Source of the DNA: Kiritimatiellia bacterium
GTDB lineage: Bacteria; Verrucomicrobiota; Kiritimatiellia; RFP12; UBA1067
DNA length: 38,099 bases
NCBI GenBank assembly: GCA_028684935.1
Contig: JAQUEX010000007.1
Span: 1 to 38,099 of the forward strand
Direction of reading: 5' to 3'
Position numbers and translations under genes: made by a program. Positions 1 through 9,201 of the stretch are shown here, in pieces. The stretch's first letter is position 1. Each line of letters opens with the position of its first letter. The notes below the pieces were generated by a model. It was not told the DNA's origin. It did not search any database and was given only the letters and a program-made list of their open reading frames with translations.

Positions 1-12
1 TTTAGGGTTTAA

Positions 13-89
13 TGGTGGGCGCTACAGGATTCGAACCTGTGACTTCTACCGTGTGAAAGTAGCGCTCTAACCAACTGAGCTAAGCGCCC
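13..89 (-). tRNA. tRNA-Val (anticodon CAC), CCA encoded
   Basis: Reverse complement folds as a full cloverleaf: GGGCGCT acceptor, GCTC/GAGC D-stem, CTACT-TTCACAC-GGTAG anticodon arm, ACAGG-TTCGAAT-CCTGT T-arm, AGCGCCC, A, CCA. Confidence 0.95.
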
Positions 90-159
90 GCACCGTCAGA
101 AAACGGGTGTACTTATATCATTGCGGGGCTCGCTGTGTCAAGCGGCAGCATCAAAAAAA

Positions 160-1245
160 TCACTCTGCCACGGGCCGTAGCGCGGTAGAACCGCCTGCCG
201 CAGCAAGCGGACAACCGGTCTCGGCGGCCATGTAGTCGCCGGTGGCGGCATAGGCGCGCGCCCGGCAGCCGCCACAGCCTTGGCGGAAGGCGCACACGCC
301 GCACGCGCCGGCGTAGCGGTCGGGCTGACGCAGATCGTTGAAGACCGGCGAGGTCTCATAAGCGCGACGGAAATCGAATCCGTGCTGCCGCAGATCGCCG
401 CTGGGCACGTCGAGAAAACCGCACGGCTGCAGGATGCCGGTGTGGGAGATGAAGACAAAGCCGCGTCCACCCATGCAGCCTGCAGGAGGCTGGCCCGGCC
501 GGCCCAGAGCGTGCCACATGCGCACGGCTTGCGGCGCGCAGGTTTCACGCACGTGGATCGGACCTTGAAGGTCCATCTCGAAGGCCCAGCGCAGGACGGC
601 TTCTGCCTCGTCCGCGGCCAGCGCGAGATCGCGCAGGCCTGCGCCGCGCCCGACCGGGACCAGAAAGAAGAGGTCGAGCGTGCGCGCGCCGCGCGCGATC
701 GCTTGCTCGCGGATGGCCGGCAGCGCGTCGCGATTGAGCCGCGAGACCGTGGCGTTCACCTGAAAGGGCATGCCGATCTCTTGCGCGATGCGCATGGCGC
801 GCGTCACGTTGTCGAACGCGCCGGCGACGCCGCGAAAGGCGTCATGGTCGGCGGCGCAGGCGCCGTCGAGGCTGAAGCTGCATGCCGTGACGCCGGCGTC
901 TTGAAGCGCCAGCAGACGGTCGCGGGTGACCAGCGTGCCGCACGGTGCCATGACCGAACGCAGGCCGCGCGTCGCGGCGGCGCGAACGAGGTCGAGAATG
1001 TCGGGCCGCGCCATCGGTTCGCCGCCGGTCCAGATGATCATCGGCCGGCCGAACGCGGCGAGAGAATCCAGCACGCGCAGGCACTCGCCGGTCGTCAGCT
1101 CATGGTCATACGCGCGGTCTTGGGCGCCGGCGCGGCAGTGGCGGCAGGCCAGCGGACAGCGGCGCGTGACTTCCCACGCGATCACGCGGGGCGAGACAGC
1201 GGGCTCTTCAGCGGCAATGGGGACGCGGGAGGGATGTGCGTTCAT
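160..1245 (-). CDS. ahbD: Radical SAM/SPASM protein, AhbD-like heme synthase (siroheme-dependent heme pathway)
   Basis: CPLACRHC radical-SAM motif, WTGGEP, C-terminal SPASM cysteines (CGVCAFRQGCGGCRARAYAATGD); adjacent to an AhbC-like gene. Confidence 0.8.
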   Translation of the reverse strand: MNAHPSRVPIAAEEPAVSPRVIAWEVTRRCPLACRHCRAGAQDRAYDHELTTGECLRVLDSLAAFGRPMIIWTGGEPMARPDILDLVRAAATRGLRSVMAPCGTLVTRDRLLALQDAGVTACSFSLDGACAADHDAFRGVAGAFDNVTRAMRIAQEIGMPFQVNATVSRLNRDALPAIREQAIARGARTLDLFFLVPVGRGAGLRDLALAADEAEAVLRWAFEMDLQGPIHVRETCAPQAVRMWHALGRPGQPPAGCMGGRGFVFISHTGILQPCGFLDVPSGDLRQHGFDFRRAYETSPVFNDLRQPDRYAGACGVCAFRQGCGGCRARAYAATGDYMAAETGCPLAAAGGSTALRPVAE

Positions 1246-2429
1246 GAGCGGGGGGACGCGATTTCGTCGTCAGTCAAATAACAGGCGGGGTCCACGCCCC
1301 AGAGATCGCCGGTGGCGGCTTCGGCGCGCGCGCGGAAGTTGCCGCCGCAGACGTCAAGAAAGCGGCAGGTCACGCAGCGTCCGGTGACGTGCTGTTTTTT
1401 GGCGCGCAATTGCGCGAGCAGGCTGTCCGGCGCGGGCTCGCCCCAGATTTTGCTGAAGGGGGTTTGCCGCACGTTTCCGACCGGTTTGTTGCGCCAGAAC
1501 TGGTCCGGGTAAACGGTGCCGTCCCAACTGACACAGCCGATGCCGTGGCCCGTGCTGTTGCCGCCGTTCATGCGCAGAAGCGTCATCACTTCGTCGGCCC
1601 GAGGATTTGCCTCGCGCTGCATGCGCAGGTAGAGGTAGGGGCCATCGCAATGGTTGTCCACGGTGAGCACCTCCACCGGGAAACCGCGCGCGTGCAGACG
1701 CGCGGTGCGTTCGATGATCAGATCCAGCGTGGCGCGGCGTTGCTCGGGCGCGAGGTCGTGTGAGGCGATATCGGCGCCGCGGCCGCAGTAGACCAAGTGG
1801 TAGAGGCAGATGCGCGGGATGCGTTCGGCTTCCATCAAATCAAAGATCGCCGGAATGTCGGCGATGTTGTCGCGGGTCATGGTGACGCGCAGGCCAACCT
1901 TGATGCCGGCCTCGCGGCAGGCGCGGATGCCGGCCACGGAACGACGGAACGCGCCGGGGCAGACGCGGAAACGGTCGTGCGTGGCTTCGCTGCCGTCGAT
2001 ACTGATGCCGACATACGAGACGCCGATCGCCTGGATCTGCGCGGCGAGCGCGGCATCGATCAGGGTGCCGTTCGTCGAGAAGACGACGCGCAGGCCCTTG
2101 CCGACGGCGTGGCGCGCGAGATCCAGAATGTCGGGCCGGATAAAGGGCTCGCCGCCCGAGAAGAGTAGGACGGGGCAGCCGAAGGCGGCCAGGTCATCGA
2201 TCAGGGCAAACGCCTCGACGGTAGTCAGTTCATCGGGGGTGCCCTGGGTCGCGGCATAGCAGTGGGTGCAGGCCAGATTGCAGGCAGATGTGACGTTCCA
2301 AACAACCACCGGCTTCTTGTCGGCGGAAAACTGCAGCAGGTGGCTGGGCAGTTTAGCGGAGTGACGGCCGTAGCGCAGCGGGTCCGACACTTCGACCTGT
2401 CCCATGTAGAGCTTGGAAATTCCGATCAT
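1242..2429 (-). CDS. ahbC: Radical SAM/SPASM protein, AhbC-like (12,18-didecarboxysiroheme deacetylase)
   Basis: N-terminus MIGISKLYMGQVEVSDPLRYGRHSAKLPSHLLQFSADKKPVVVWNVTSACNLACTHCYA is typical of AhbC; SPASM C-terminus. Overlaps ahbD by ATGA. Confidence 0.85.
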   Translation of the reverse strand: MIGISKLYMGQVEVSDPLRYGRHSAKLPSHLLQFSADKKPVVVWNVTSACNLACTHCYAATQGTPDELTTVEAFALIDDLAAFGCPVLLFSGGEPFIRPDILDLARHAVGKGLRVVFSTNGTLIDAALAAQIQAIGVSYVGISIDGSEATHDRFRVCPGAFRRSVAGIRACREAGIKVGLRVTMTRDNIADIPAIFDLMEAERIPRICLYHLVYCGRGADIASHDLAPEQRRATLDLIIERTARLHARGFPVEVLTVDNHCDGPYLYLRMQREANPRADEVMTLLRMNGGNSTGHGIGCVSWDGTVYPDQFWRNKPVGNVRQTPFSKIWGEPAPDSLLAQLRAKKQHVTGRCVTCRFLDVCGGNFRARAEAATGDLWGVDPACYLTDDEIASPRS

Positions 2430-4876
2430 GGATTCACCTTTTTGTCGCTGGGGGTTGAGGGGGCGGGGCCGGCGACACGTGCAACGGGCGTGTCGCGTGT
2501 CAGGGGCTCACGCACGGAGAAGGTCACAGGCGCGGAACCCACGACCAGGCCGTTCGATGTCGTGGCGGCGGCCCAGAGCGTGTAGCTGCCGGCGCTGAGG
2601 CGCGACTGCGGCGGGCCCTTTTCAACGGCGGCCGAACAGACGGGGGCCGTCGCGATGCCGAGGCGTTTGTGGTCGAGGAACAGCGTGAGACTGCCGATGC
2701 CCGCGGCGGCATCCGCCTCGGCCCGCGCGGTCACAAAAGCGGGGCCCTCGATCACGCTGTCCGGCACGGGCGCAGTGACGCGCACCTGAGGGACCGGCGT
2801 GCCGTCGGCCGAGACGCGGAACGCAACATCAAAACTTATGTCATGGTACCGGAGGTCGGCCGAGGTGGTGGACACGGTGACCAGCAACGTACCCTTCGCG
2901 TAGTCGTCGGCACAAGGCGCAAGCTGCACGGGGCTGCCGCTGTCATGGTCGGGGGAGAAATAGACCTCTTGCGTGAATCGGCCGTTCTGCGCGATGCGCA
3001 CGTGCACGATCTCGCACGGGCGCTCGGTCGGGCGCAGCAGCACGGTATAGCCGGTGCGGGGCGAGATCAGTGTCCGGTCAAATGCCAACGATCCTTGCGA
3101 GCGATCGTCGAAATTGAGCAGGAAGGGGCGCAGATCGTTGGCACCGTCGACGCTTTTATCTTCGGACTGCACGCTGGCCATGACATGGAAGAAGAGCGAG
3201 GGGGCGTTGGTGGCCGGAAGGATGCGGACCGTCTGTTCAATATCGAAGTTTTCCGGCGTGAAGATCAGCGATTCGCGCGAGAGTTGGGCGATGCCCGGGA
3301 TGTCGGTGGCGCAGAACACGCGGGCCTCGCGCGAGGGCCGGTCGAGCAGGCGGATGCCGACAAAGCCGGGCCTGTCGGCATCGATGCGGTAGGTGCCGCT
3401 GCTCATGAGGAGGGCGTTGACCGGTTCGCGCAGCGTGGCGAGTTGGCGCAGGGTCTCGAAGCCGATGCGGGCGCAGAGATCGTGGCGGCCGTGCGGATGG
3501 TCGGCATTGGCGTGGCGTGGCTTGGCCTTTTCCGGCGGCGGCAGGTAGCGGTCGGTCACTGTGGTGTAGAGCATGTTGGCCAGCATGTAGGTCAGCCAGT
3601 CGTTGACGCGTCCGGGGGCGGGCGGGCGGACGAGTGTGGCGTCAGTCTGATGTGCGCGGGCCCAGGCGATCGGGAAGGGGACAAAGACCATGCCGCGCGT
3701 TTTGGCGAACTCATAGCCTTCAATCGATATGGCTTCAAGGCGGCGCAGCGTCGCGAGCCCGTCAGGGTCGTCCGCAGGCAGGCGGCAAAAAACAGCGGTG
3801 CAGGGCGTCGGCTGATTCGTCGGGGGCAGGCTCAGCGACGTATAAAGCTGCGGATCGGCGTAGAGGCTCATCTGCTGCATGTCGCCGTACACCAGGTCAA
3901 AGGCCGATGCATAGCGGTCGAAGCCGTCCGTATACCATTCTGCGGGCGTTTTCCAAAACCACTCTTGGAACGCGGCGTCCAGGATGAACTGGAGGTTCTG
4001 ACGCAGCGGATCATCGGTGGACGTGTTGGGCACATAGATCTTGAGCCGCTGTTTGATGCGAGGCTCAATGCGCACGACACCCGCAAAAGGACCGCTGTAG
4101 TGACGGGCCGCGCGTGCGTTGGCGACGGCTTCACGCGCAGAGAGCGCGAGCGCTTCCGTGGTGCGCCGGGTCGTCCAATACGTTTCGAGCGCGTCTTTCG
4201 GGACGCGTTCACCGGCGAGTTGGACATAGACGGCAGCCGCGGTCAGGTACGCGCAGGATCGGGCCCGCACGGGCGAGGTGCCGGGCAGCCGGTTCCGGGC
4301 CAGGGTCTCTCGCCAGGCAAAGGCGGCGGGGATCACCTCCACACCGCAGCCGTCGCCCACGCGGTAGACCGCTTCGGCGATTGCGGGCAGGCGTTTGTCG
4401 CGGAAGGAGAGGCCGGGCCTGCTCATGACGGCAAGCGCCGTGCGAAGGCCTGCCGTGCGCGCCTGCGCGTTGATGGCGCGAACGCCTTCAAAGAAGAATT
4501 CGGGATAGTCGTTGACGCACGCGTCGTGTTCCGCGAGCACAAGCACATCGTACGCGCCGCTGAAAAGCTGTGCGCGCGCAGCCTGGGCGTCCGGGTGATA
4601 CCACCAGCCCATCAAGGTGCGGGTGAGCGTGACCGGCTCGAACGCGACCCGCACCGGTTTGCCGGGTTTGGCGGCTTTAAGCATGCTTTCGAGGTCGGAA
4701 CAGATGTCGGCGGCGTTGATGCCGCCGGCCTGTTGCGGCGCAGAGAGCCAGGCCACGCGGATAAAGCCGTCATTGTTGCGGTCGAGGTCGGCTGCCGCTG
4801 CCTGGGCGGGGCGCGGGACAGCCGCGGCCGCCAAGGCGGCCAGCCATCCGATCTTTTTCCACAGACCCAGGGTCAT
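2426..4876 (-). CDS. Secreted protein of unknown function with C-terminal Ig-like region
   Basis: Start at ATG 4876 (MTLGLWKKIGWLAALAAAAVPRPAQA signal peptide) overlaps holA stop by ATGA; stop overlaps ahbC start by ATGA. The ORF-track start at 5191 lies inside holA and is unlikely. Confidence 0.8.
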   Translation of the reverse strand: MTLGLWKKIGWLAALAAAAVPRPAQAAAADLDRNNDGFIRVAWLSAPQQAGGINAADICSDLESMLKAAKPGKPVRVAFEPVTLTRTLMGWWYHPDAQAARAQLFSGAYDVLVLAEHDACVNDYPEFFFEGVRAINAQARTAGLRTALAVMSRPGLSFRDKRLPAIAEAVYRVGDGCGVEVIPAAFAWRETLARNRLPGTSPVRARSCAYLTAAAVYVQLAGERVPKDALETYWTTRRTTEALALSAREAVANARAARHYSGPFAGVVRIEPRIKQRLKIYVPNTSTDDPLRQNLQFILDAAFQEWFWKTPAEWYTDGFDRYASAFDLVYGDMQQMSLYADPQLYTSLSLPPTNQPTPCTAVFCRLPADDPDGLATLRRLEAISIEGYEFAKTRGMVFVPFPIAWARAHQTDATLVRPPAPGRVNDWLTYMLANMLYTTVTDRYLPPPEKAKPRHANADHPHGRHDLCARIGFETLRQLATLREPVNALLMSSGTYRIDADRPGFVGIRLLDRPSREARVFCATDIPGIAQLSRESLIFTPENFDIEQTVRILPATNAPSLFFHVMASVQSEDKSVDGANDLRPFLLNFDDRSQGSLAFDRTLISPRTGYTVLLRPTERPCEIVHVRIAQNGRFTQEVYFSPDHDSGSPVQLAPCADDYAKGTLLVTVSTTSADLRYHDISFDVAFRVSADGTPVPQVRVTAPVPDSVIEGPAFVTARAEADAAAGIGSLTLFLDHKRLGIATAPVCSAAVEKGPPQSRLSAGSYTLWAAATTSNGLVVGSAPVTFSVREPLTRDTPVARVAGPAPSTPSDKKVNP

Positions 4877-6012
4877 CGCGCTCCTGCCGCGGCCGGGCGC
4901 GCGGGCCTGGCCTTCGAAGAGGGGTTGCCGATAATCCGCAACAGGGTGGTTTCCAGCAGAAACATTTCGGGCAGCGCACACGTCACGAGTTTCTCCCGCA
5001 GGTCCAAGATGCGATAGCGCGCCAGGCGCAGTTCCTGAAGCGTAAAGTTGAGGGCGTGGGGCAGTTTCTTTTTCAATGCCCACGTATTCATCGCGGTCGG
5101 GTTGACCGGCAGCGCACTGAGCAGCGCGGCGGCTTCGGGCGGCAGGTTCTTGTTCCAGCCGCAGGCTCCACCCGCACTGCCATAGACCCATTTGCGGTCG
5201 TGGGCCTCGCGCAGGATCAGCAGGTCACGCACAGTCTTTTCAAGCATCGCGGCCAGCATGACGCCGATGCCGCGCTGGCCGCTCAGGCGCTTGAGGGTGG
5301 TGAGGACGCCCAGCGCGTTGCGCTCGCCAAAAGCGTCGAGCAGATCCCAGGCCTCGGCCTCGCGGCCGATGGAGGTGATCTCGCGCACGTCGTCGACGGT
5401 CACACGGTTGCGGTCGCCCGCATAGAGGCGTAGTTTTTCGATCTCGCTGACCAAGAGCCGAGTGTCGCAGCCGACGCGCTTGAGGAATTCGGCGCGCGCA
5501 GCCGGATCAACAGCAAGTCCCGCCTTCACGAACAGGGCGTCCATGCGCTGACCGGCCAGTTTTTCAAGCTCCCACGCCTTCAGGCCGTTGCCGAAATCCT
5601 GGACCTCGCCGTGCTGCTGGCACGTTTTGAAAAACGTGGACGAGCGCAGCACTTTGGCCGCCGTGATGATCAACGTCTGGCCGTCGAGCAAGCCGTCTTT
5701 CAGCCACGTGACAAGCTTGTGGACCGCTTCTTTGGCGGCCGTCGTGTCTGCGCTGCGGCCGCCGCCGGTCAGAAACGTCACATCCCGGAACCAGGTCACT
5801 TTCGTGGCCCCGAAAAAGCCGGGAGTCTGCACCGATTCCATGCAGGCGTCAACGGCTTTTCGAATCTCATCGCCAGTGTCACGGTGCCCGTCCACAGTCT
5901 CGACGCCGAACGCGCGATCCGGCTCCGGCACGAGCTGACTGATCCGCTCGCGCGCAGCCGCATCGACGAGATAATCGTCGTCGCCGCAGATAAGGCACAG
6001 TTTCCCTTCCAT
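4873..6012 (-). CDS. holA: DNA polymerase III delta subunit
   Basis: N-terminus with GDDDYLVDAA; overall HolA length and features (VQTPGFFGATKVTWFRDVTFL, LVSEIEKLRLYAGD). Confidence 0.85.
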   Translation of the reverse strand: MEGKLCLICGDDDYLVDAAARERISQLVPEPDRAFGVETVDGHRDTGDEIRKAVDACMESVQTPGFFGATKVTWFRDVTFLTGGGRSADTTAAKEAVHKLVTWLKDGLLDGQTLIITAAKVLRSSTFFKTCQQHGEVQDFGNGLKAWELEKLAGQRMDALFVKAGLAVDPAARAEFLKRVGCDTRLLVSEIEKLRLYAGDRNRVTVDDVREITSIGREAEAWDLLDAFGERNALGVLTTLKRLSGQRGIGVMLAAMLEKTVRDLLILREAHDRKWVYGSAGGACGWNKNLPPEAAALLSALPVNPTAMNTWALKKKLPHALNFTLQELRLARYRILDLREKLVTCALPEMFLLETTLLRIIGNPSSKARPARPAAAGAR

Positions 6013-6060
6013 AAGCCCACCACTATAGTGAAAACCGTGGCGATTGGCGAGACGCCAATC

Positions 6061-6990
6061 TCACTTTTGCGCGGAAAGACGCACGGTGAGCGGGATGACG
6101 AAGGGCAGCCGGGAACCTTTGACGAACCAGCGCGTGCCCTCGACGGTGGCCTCGGCTCCGATGTGCGGTCCGTAGGTGATTTCCGGGGCCAGCAGGTTGC
6201 AGAGGGCCGCGGCATCGCCGTCCGGCTCACGGGTCACGAGGCAGAAGGGGGCTGATACCGGGTCCATGCCGCCCCAGTCCAACGTGCCGCGCAACGTCAC
6301 ACGCTCGCCTTGGGCAGCCGTTTCATCCAGCAGGAAGCCGGTCAGCTCGGGAGGCCGCGCAACAGCGCGGGGCGCAGCCGCCGGAGGCTCGACTTCAGGG
6401 GCGCGCGCTTCGGGCGGCGTGGCCGGCTCAGGCTGTTGTGCAGGCGGTTGGGTCAGGGCATCGATCAGCGCGCTGTAGAGGTCGGGCGGCGTCTGCGGCA
6501 CGGTGCTGTCCGGCGGCCATTCAGCGAGCGGCTCGACTTGGTCTCGCAGCACCCAGAACGTCATGCCGGGCGGCGGGACGATCTTGAGCCAGTCGCCGTA
6601 CATGCCGCGCACCTGGACGGGGGTGCCGCGCGCAAGGCTGGCGAGCGGCCGGAAGGTCGTGCCCGCACCGGCCCGCACCAAGCTTTTGTCGGCCAGCACC
6701 GCGCCGTCTCGGACTAGGTCGCGGTAGATCCACAGGGCGACGGTGTCAGGTGCTTCGACCGGCGTCCAGGGGGCATCGGTCAACTCGCCGACGACAACGA
6801 GTACTGTCTCAGCCGGCAACCAGGCGATCGCCTCAAGCGGCGGGTTGGTCGCGGCGTAGAGTGCAAGACGCCCTTGGATGCCGCGCACGCTGCTGCCGCC
6901 CCCTGTTTCGGCACATGCCATTTCGGCCGCAAGTGTCAATAGGAACAACGGCAGTAGCGCGTGTCGTAAACTGGACGTACGGGACGTCAT
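6061..6990 (-). CDS. Secreted SH3-like domain protein, function unknown
   Basis: Signal peptide from ATG 6990 (MTSRTSSLRHALLPLFLLTLAAEMACA); central segment VRGMYGDWLKIVPPPGMTFWVLRDQVEPL resembles SH3b. Confidence 0.65.
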   Translation of the reverse strand: MTSRTSSLRHALLPLFLLTLAAEMACAETGGGSSVRGIQGRLALYAATNPPLEAIAWLPAETVLVVVGELTDAPWTPVEAPDTVALWIYRDLVRDGAVLADKSLVRAGAGTTFRPLASLARGTPVQVRGMYGDWLKIVPPPGMTFWVLRDQVEPLAEWPPDSTVPQTPPDLYSALIDALTQPPAQQPEPATPPEARAPEVEPPAAAPRAVARPPELTGFLLDETAAQGERVTLRGTLDWGGMDPVSAPFCLVTREPDGDAAALCNLLAPEITYGPHIGAEATVEGTRWFVKGSRLPFVIPLTVRLSAQK

Positions 6991-7120
6991 GGTTGTTTCA
7001 GGTGCTGCGCCGTGATGGGCCTTTTGTCCAAAACAGAAAAACCGCCCGCATACGAATCCCCTGCGGGATGCCGATACACAAGCGGTTGGCGATGAAAAAA
7101 CGTGCAACCCGTCGGTACGA

Positions 7121-7276
7121 TTACGCGTCCGGCTTGGTCTTGCGCAGACCCAAACCGCGATCGCCATCTTTCCATTGGCCGCGCTTTTTCAGCAGGTTGA
7201 CACGTTCAAAACGTTTCAACACGTTGCGCTTTGCCGTAATTTTGCCTGAACCCTTTAAGCTGCTATGCTGACTCAT
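7121..7276 (-). CDS. Chlamydiae/Verrucomicrobia-type small basic protein (51 aa), putatively ribosome-associated
   Basis: Manual translation MSQHSSLKGSGKITAKRNVLKRFERVNLLKKRGQWKDGDRGLGLRKTKPDA; purine-rich SD upstream (GAGGAGAAGAAGG). Too short for the supplied ORF track. Confidence 0.85.
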   Translation of the reverse strand: MSQHSSLKGSGKITAKRNVLKRFERVNLLKKRGQWKDGDRGLGLRKTKPDA

Positions 7277-7330
7277 GTGACCTTCTTCTCCTCTTCGTAA
7301 CCGCCTTGGTCTGTCGGATGTAGAAACAAC

Positions 7331-7358
7331 AAAATAGCAAAAACCGGCGGCATTTCAA
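7331..7358 (-). promoter_or_regulatory. Sigma70-like promoter for the small basic protein
   Basis: Minus strand TTGAAA - 16 nt - TATTTT with TGC extended -10. Confidence 0.55.
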
Positions 7359-7477
7359 CCGCAATTTTAAGGTGAATAAAAAACGGGTGTTCCGTCGCTG
7401 GACTTTCAAGGTTGAAGATTGAGCAGCAGGCTGGCAATATAACGGTGTGTCGTGGTGTCGTTGAATCGGGGGGGCAG

Positions 7478-8065
7478 ATGGAGCCGCGCAAGTTGGACAG
7501 TCTGGAGCCGCAGGTCGGCGTGGGACATCGGGACGGCGATGTCGTCTACTTCCTCGGGCAGGCCTGCCGGCTGTGCGTGACGCATTCGGTCTGGAAGCGG
7601 GTCCGTCTGGAGGCGGATGTGCTGCACGTGGCGCTGGCTCATGACACAGATGGCCAGCGCGTTCAGAGGCTGGTCGACGAGTGGTTTGTGTGTCAGGCGC
7701 GCGAAGCCTTGCCGAACTGTTTCGCCGAGGCGGTAGCGCGGCATGGCTGGCGGTTGCGTCACGCGCGCGTACCGCTCGTGCTGCGCGCGCCCGGCCAGCC
7801 GTGCGGACTGCGGCTTACGGTGCGGTCGATGCGGTCGCGTTGGGGAAGCTGCTCCATGGATGGCCATGTGACGCTGAACGCCGAACTGGTGCGTCTGCCA
7901 CAGCGGCTGGTTGAGTATGTGGCGGTTCACGAACTGTGCCATCTGGTTCACCACAACCATTCGGCCGCGTTTTATTTTCAGGTGGCGACCTGTCTGCCGG
8001 ACTGGCGGCAACGGCGTGCCGAACTGAAAGCGGTCGCGCTCAGGAAGGCGCGGGAAAAAACGTGA
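7478..8065 (+). CDS. YgjP-like M48-superfamily metallopeptidase
   Basis: VHELCHLVHHNHSAAFYFQV (HExxH-type motif) and SRWGSC motif. Start chosen at ATG 7478; upstream TTG 7412 also possible. Confidence 0.8.
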   Translation: MEPRKLDSLEPQVGVGHRDGDVVYFLGQACRLCVTHSVWKRVRLEADVLHVALAHDTDGQRVQRLVDEWFVCQAREALPNCFAEAVARHGWRLRHARVPLVLRAPGQPCGLRLTVRSMRSRWGSCSMDGHVTLNAELVRLPQRLVEYVAVHELCHLVHHNHSAAFYFQVATCLPDWRQRRAELKAVALRKAREKT

Positions 8066-9201
8066 AAACGGTTCTGCAAGTTTTGGAGGCGACAGAGGGT
8101 GGCACGCGCCGCCACCTGCGTGATCTGGTCGGTGCGCTGGATCCGGCGGCCTTTCGCTGCGCCTTGGCGGTGTCGTGTCGGCGCGACCCCGACTTTCAGG
8201 CCGATCTTGCAGCTTGGCGCGCGCGTGGCTTGGCGGTCACTGAATTGGCGATGCGGCGCGGCGTGTCGCCGTTCGCCGACCTCGCCGCGCTCGCGGGGCT
8301 GGTCGGCTGCGTGCGGCGTGTCCGTCCGGACCTGATCCACGCGCATAGCGCCAAAGCCGGCGCGCTGGCGCGGGCGGCAGGGGCCCTCTGCCGCGTGCCG
8401 GTGGTCTATACCCCGCACGCTTTTCCGTTCCTGATGGAGGGCGGGCCGCGCCGCCGCGCGTTCTACCGCTGGGTCGAACGGCTAGCCCGTCGCGGGACAG
8501 CGGTGGTCATTGCGGTGTCCCGTGAAGAAGAGGCCGCCGCGCTGGCGCTGGGCTATGCGCGCGAGCGGGTGGTGCTGATTCCCAACGGTGTGGCGCCGTG
8601 TGAAGCAGGAGAGGTCGTCATCCGCGACACGGCTGCGCTGCGGGTTGGGTTCGTGGGACGGCTGACGCGCCAAAAAGGGCCAGATCTCTTGCTGGACGCG
8701 ATGCAGGAGGTGGTTGTTCATCTGCCGCACGTGCGAGTGGTCTTCTATGGCGACGGCCCGATGGCCGCGCCGCTGCGCGCACGGGCGGAACAGGGGCCGC
8801 TGGCCAACCCTGCACGGTTCGCCGGCCCCTTTGCGCAGTCGGACGCGGTCAGCCTGCTGCGCGGGGTGGATGTCGCGGTGGTGCCCTCGCGCTGGGAGGG
8901 GTGCCCGTATGTGCTGTTGGAGGCCTTTCAGGCCGGCGTGCCTGTGGTGGCCGCCGCCGTGGGCGGCGTGATCGATCTGGTCCGGCACGGTGAAAACGGT
9001 TTGTGCGTGCCGCCGGAAGATCCCGAGGCGTTGGGCGACGCGCTGCTCACCCTGCTGCGCGATGCCGTCCTGCGGCGGAAGCTGGCCGAACAGGGGCGCG
9101 CAACGCTCGCCGCTTTGACGCTGGCGCAGATGGTCAGCCGCGTGGAGCAGGTGTATCGCGGGGTGTGCGGCGAGCCGCCCACCGCGGCTGCAGCGCGGTG
9201 A
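8062..9201 (+). CDS. Glycosyltransferase family 4 protein
   Basis: GTG start overlapping the previous stop (GTGA); VLQVLEATEGGTRRHL N-terminus, GFVGRLTRQKGPDLLLDA, PSRWEGCPYVLLEAFQAGVPVVA. Confidence 0.88.
   Translation: MKTVLQVLEATEGGTRRHLRDLVGALDPAAFRCALAVSCRRDPDFQADLAAWRARGLAVTELAMRRGVSPFADLAALAGLVGCVRRVRPDLIHAHSAKAGALARAAGALCRVPVVYTPHAFPFLMEGGPRRRAFYRWVERLARRGTAVVIAVSREEEAAALALGYARERVVLIPNGVAPCEAGEVVIRDTAALRVGFVGRLTRQKGPDLLLDAMQEVVVHLPHVRVVFYGDGPMAAPLRARAEQGPLANPARFAGPFAQSDAVSLLRGVDVAVVPSRWEGCPYVLLEAFQAGVPVVAAAVGGVIDLVRHGENGLCVPPEDPEALGDALLTLLRDAVLRRKLAEQGRATLAALTLAQMVSRVEQVYRGVCGEPPTAAAAR

Noticed and set aside
2669-5017. 782-aa plus-strand ORF
   Set aside because: Antisense to the secreted protein and the holA 3' end; low-complexity antisense composition.
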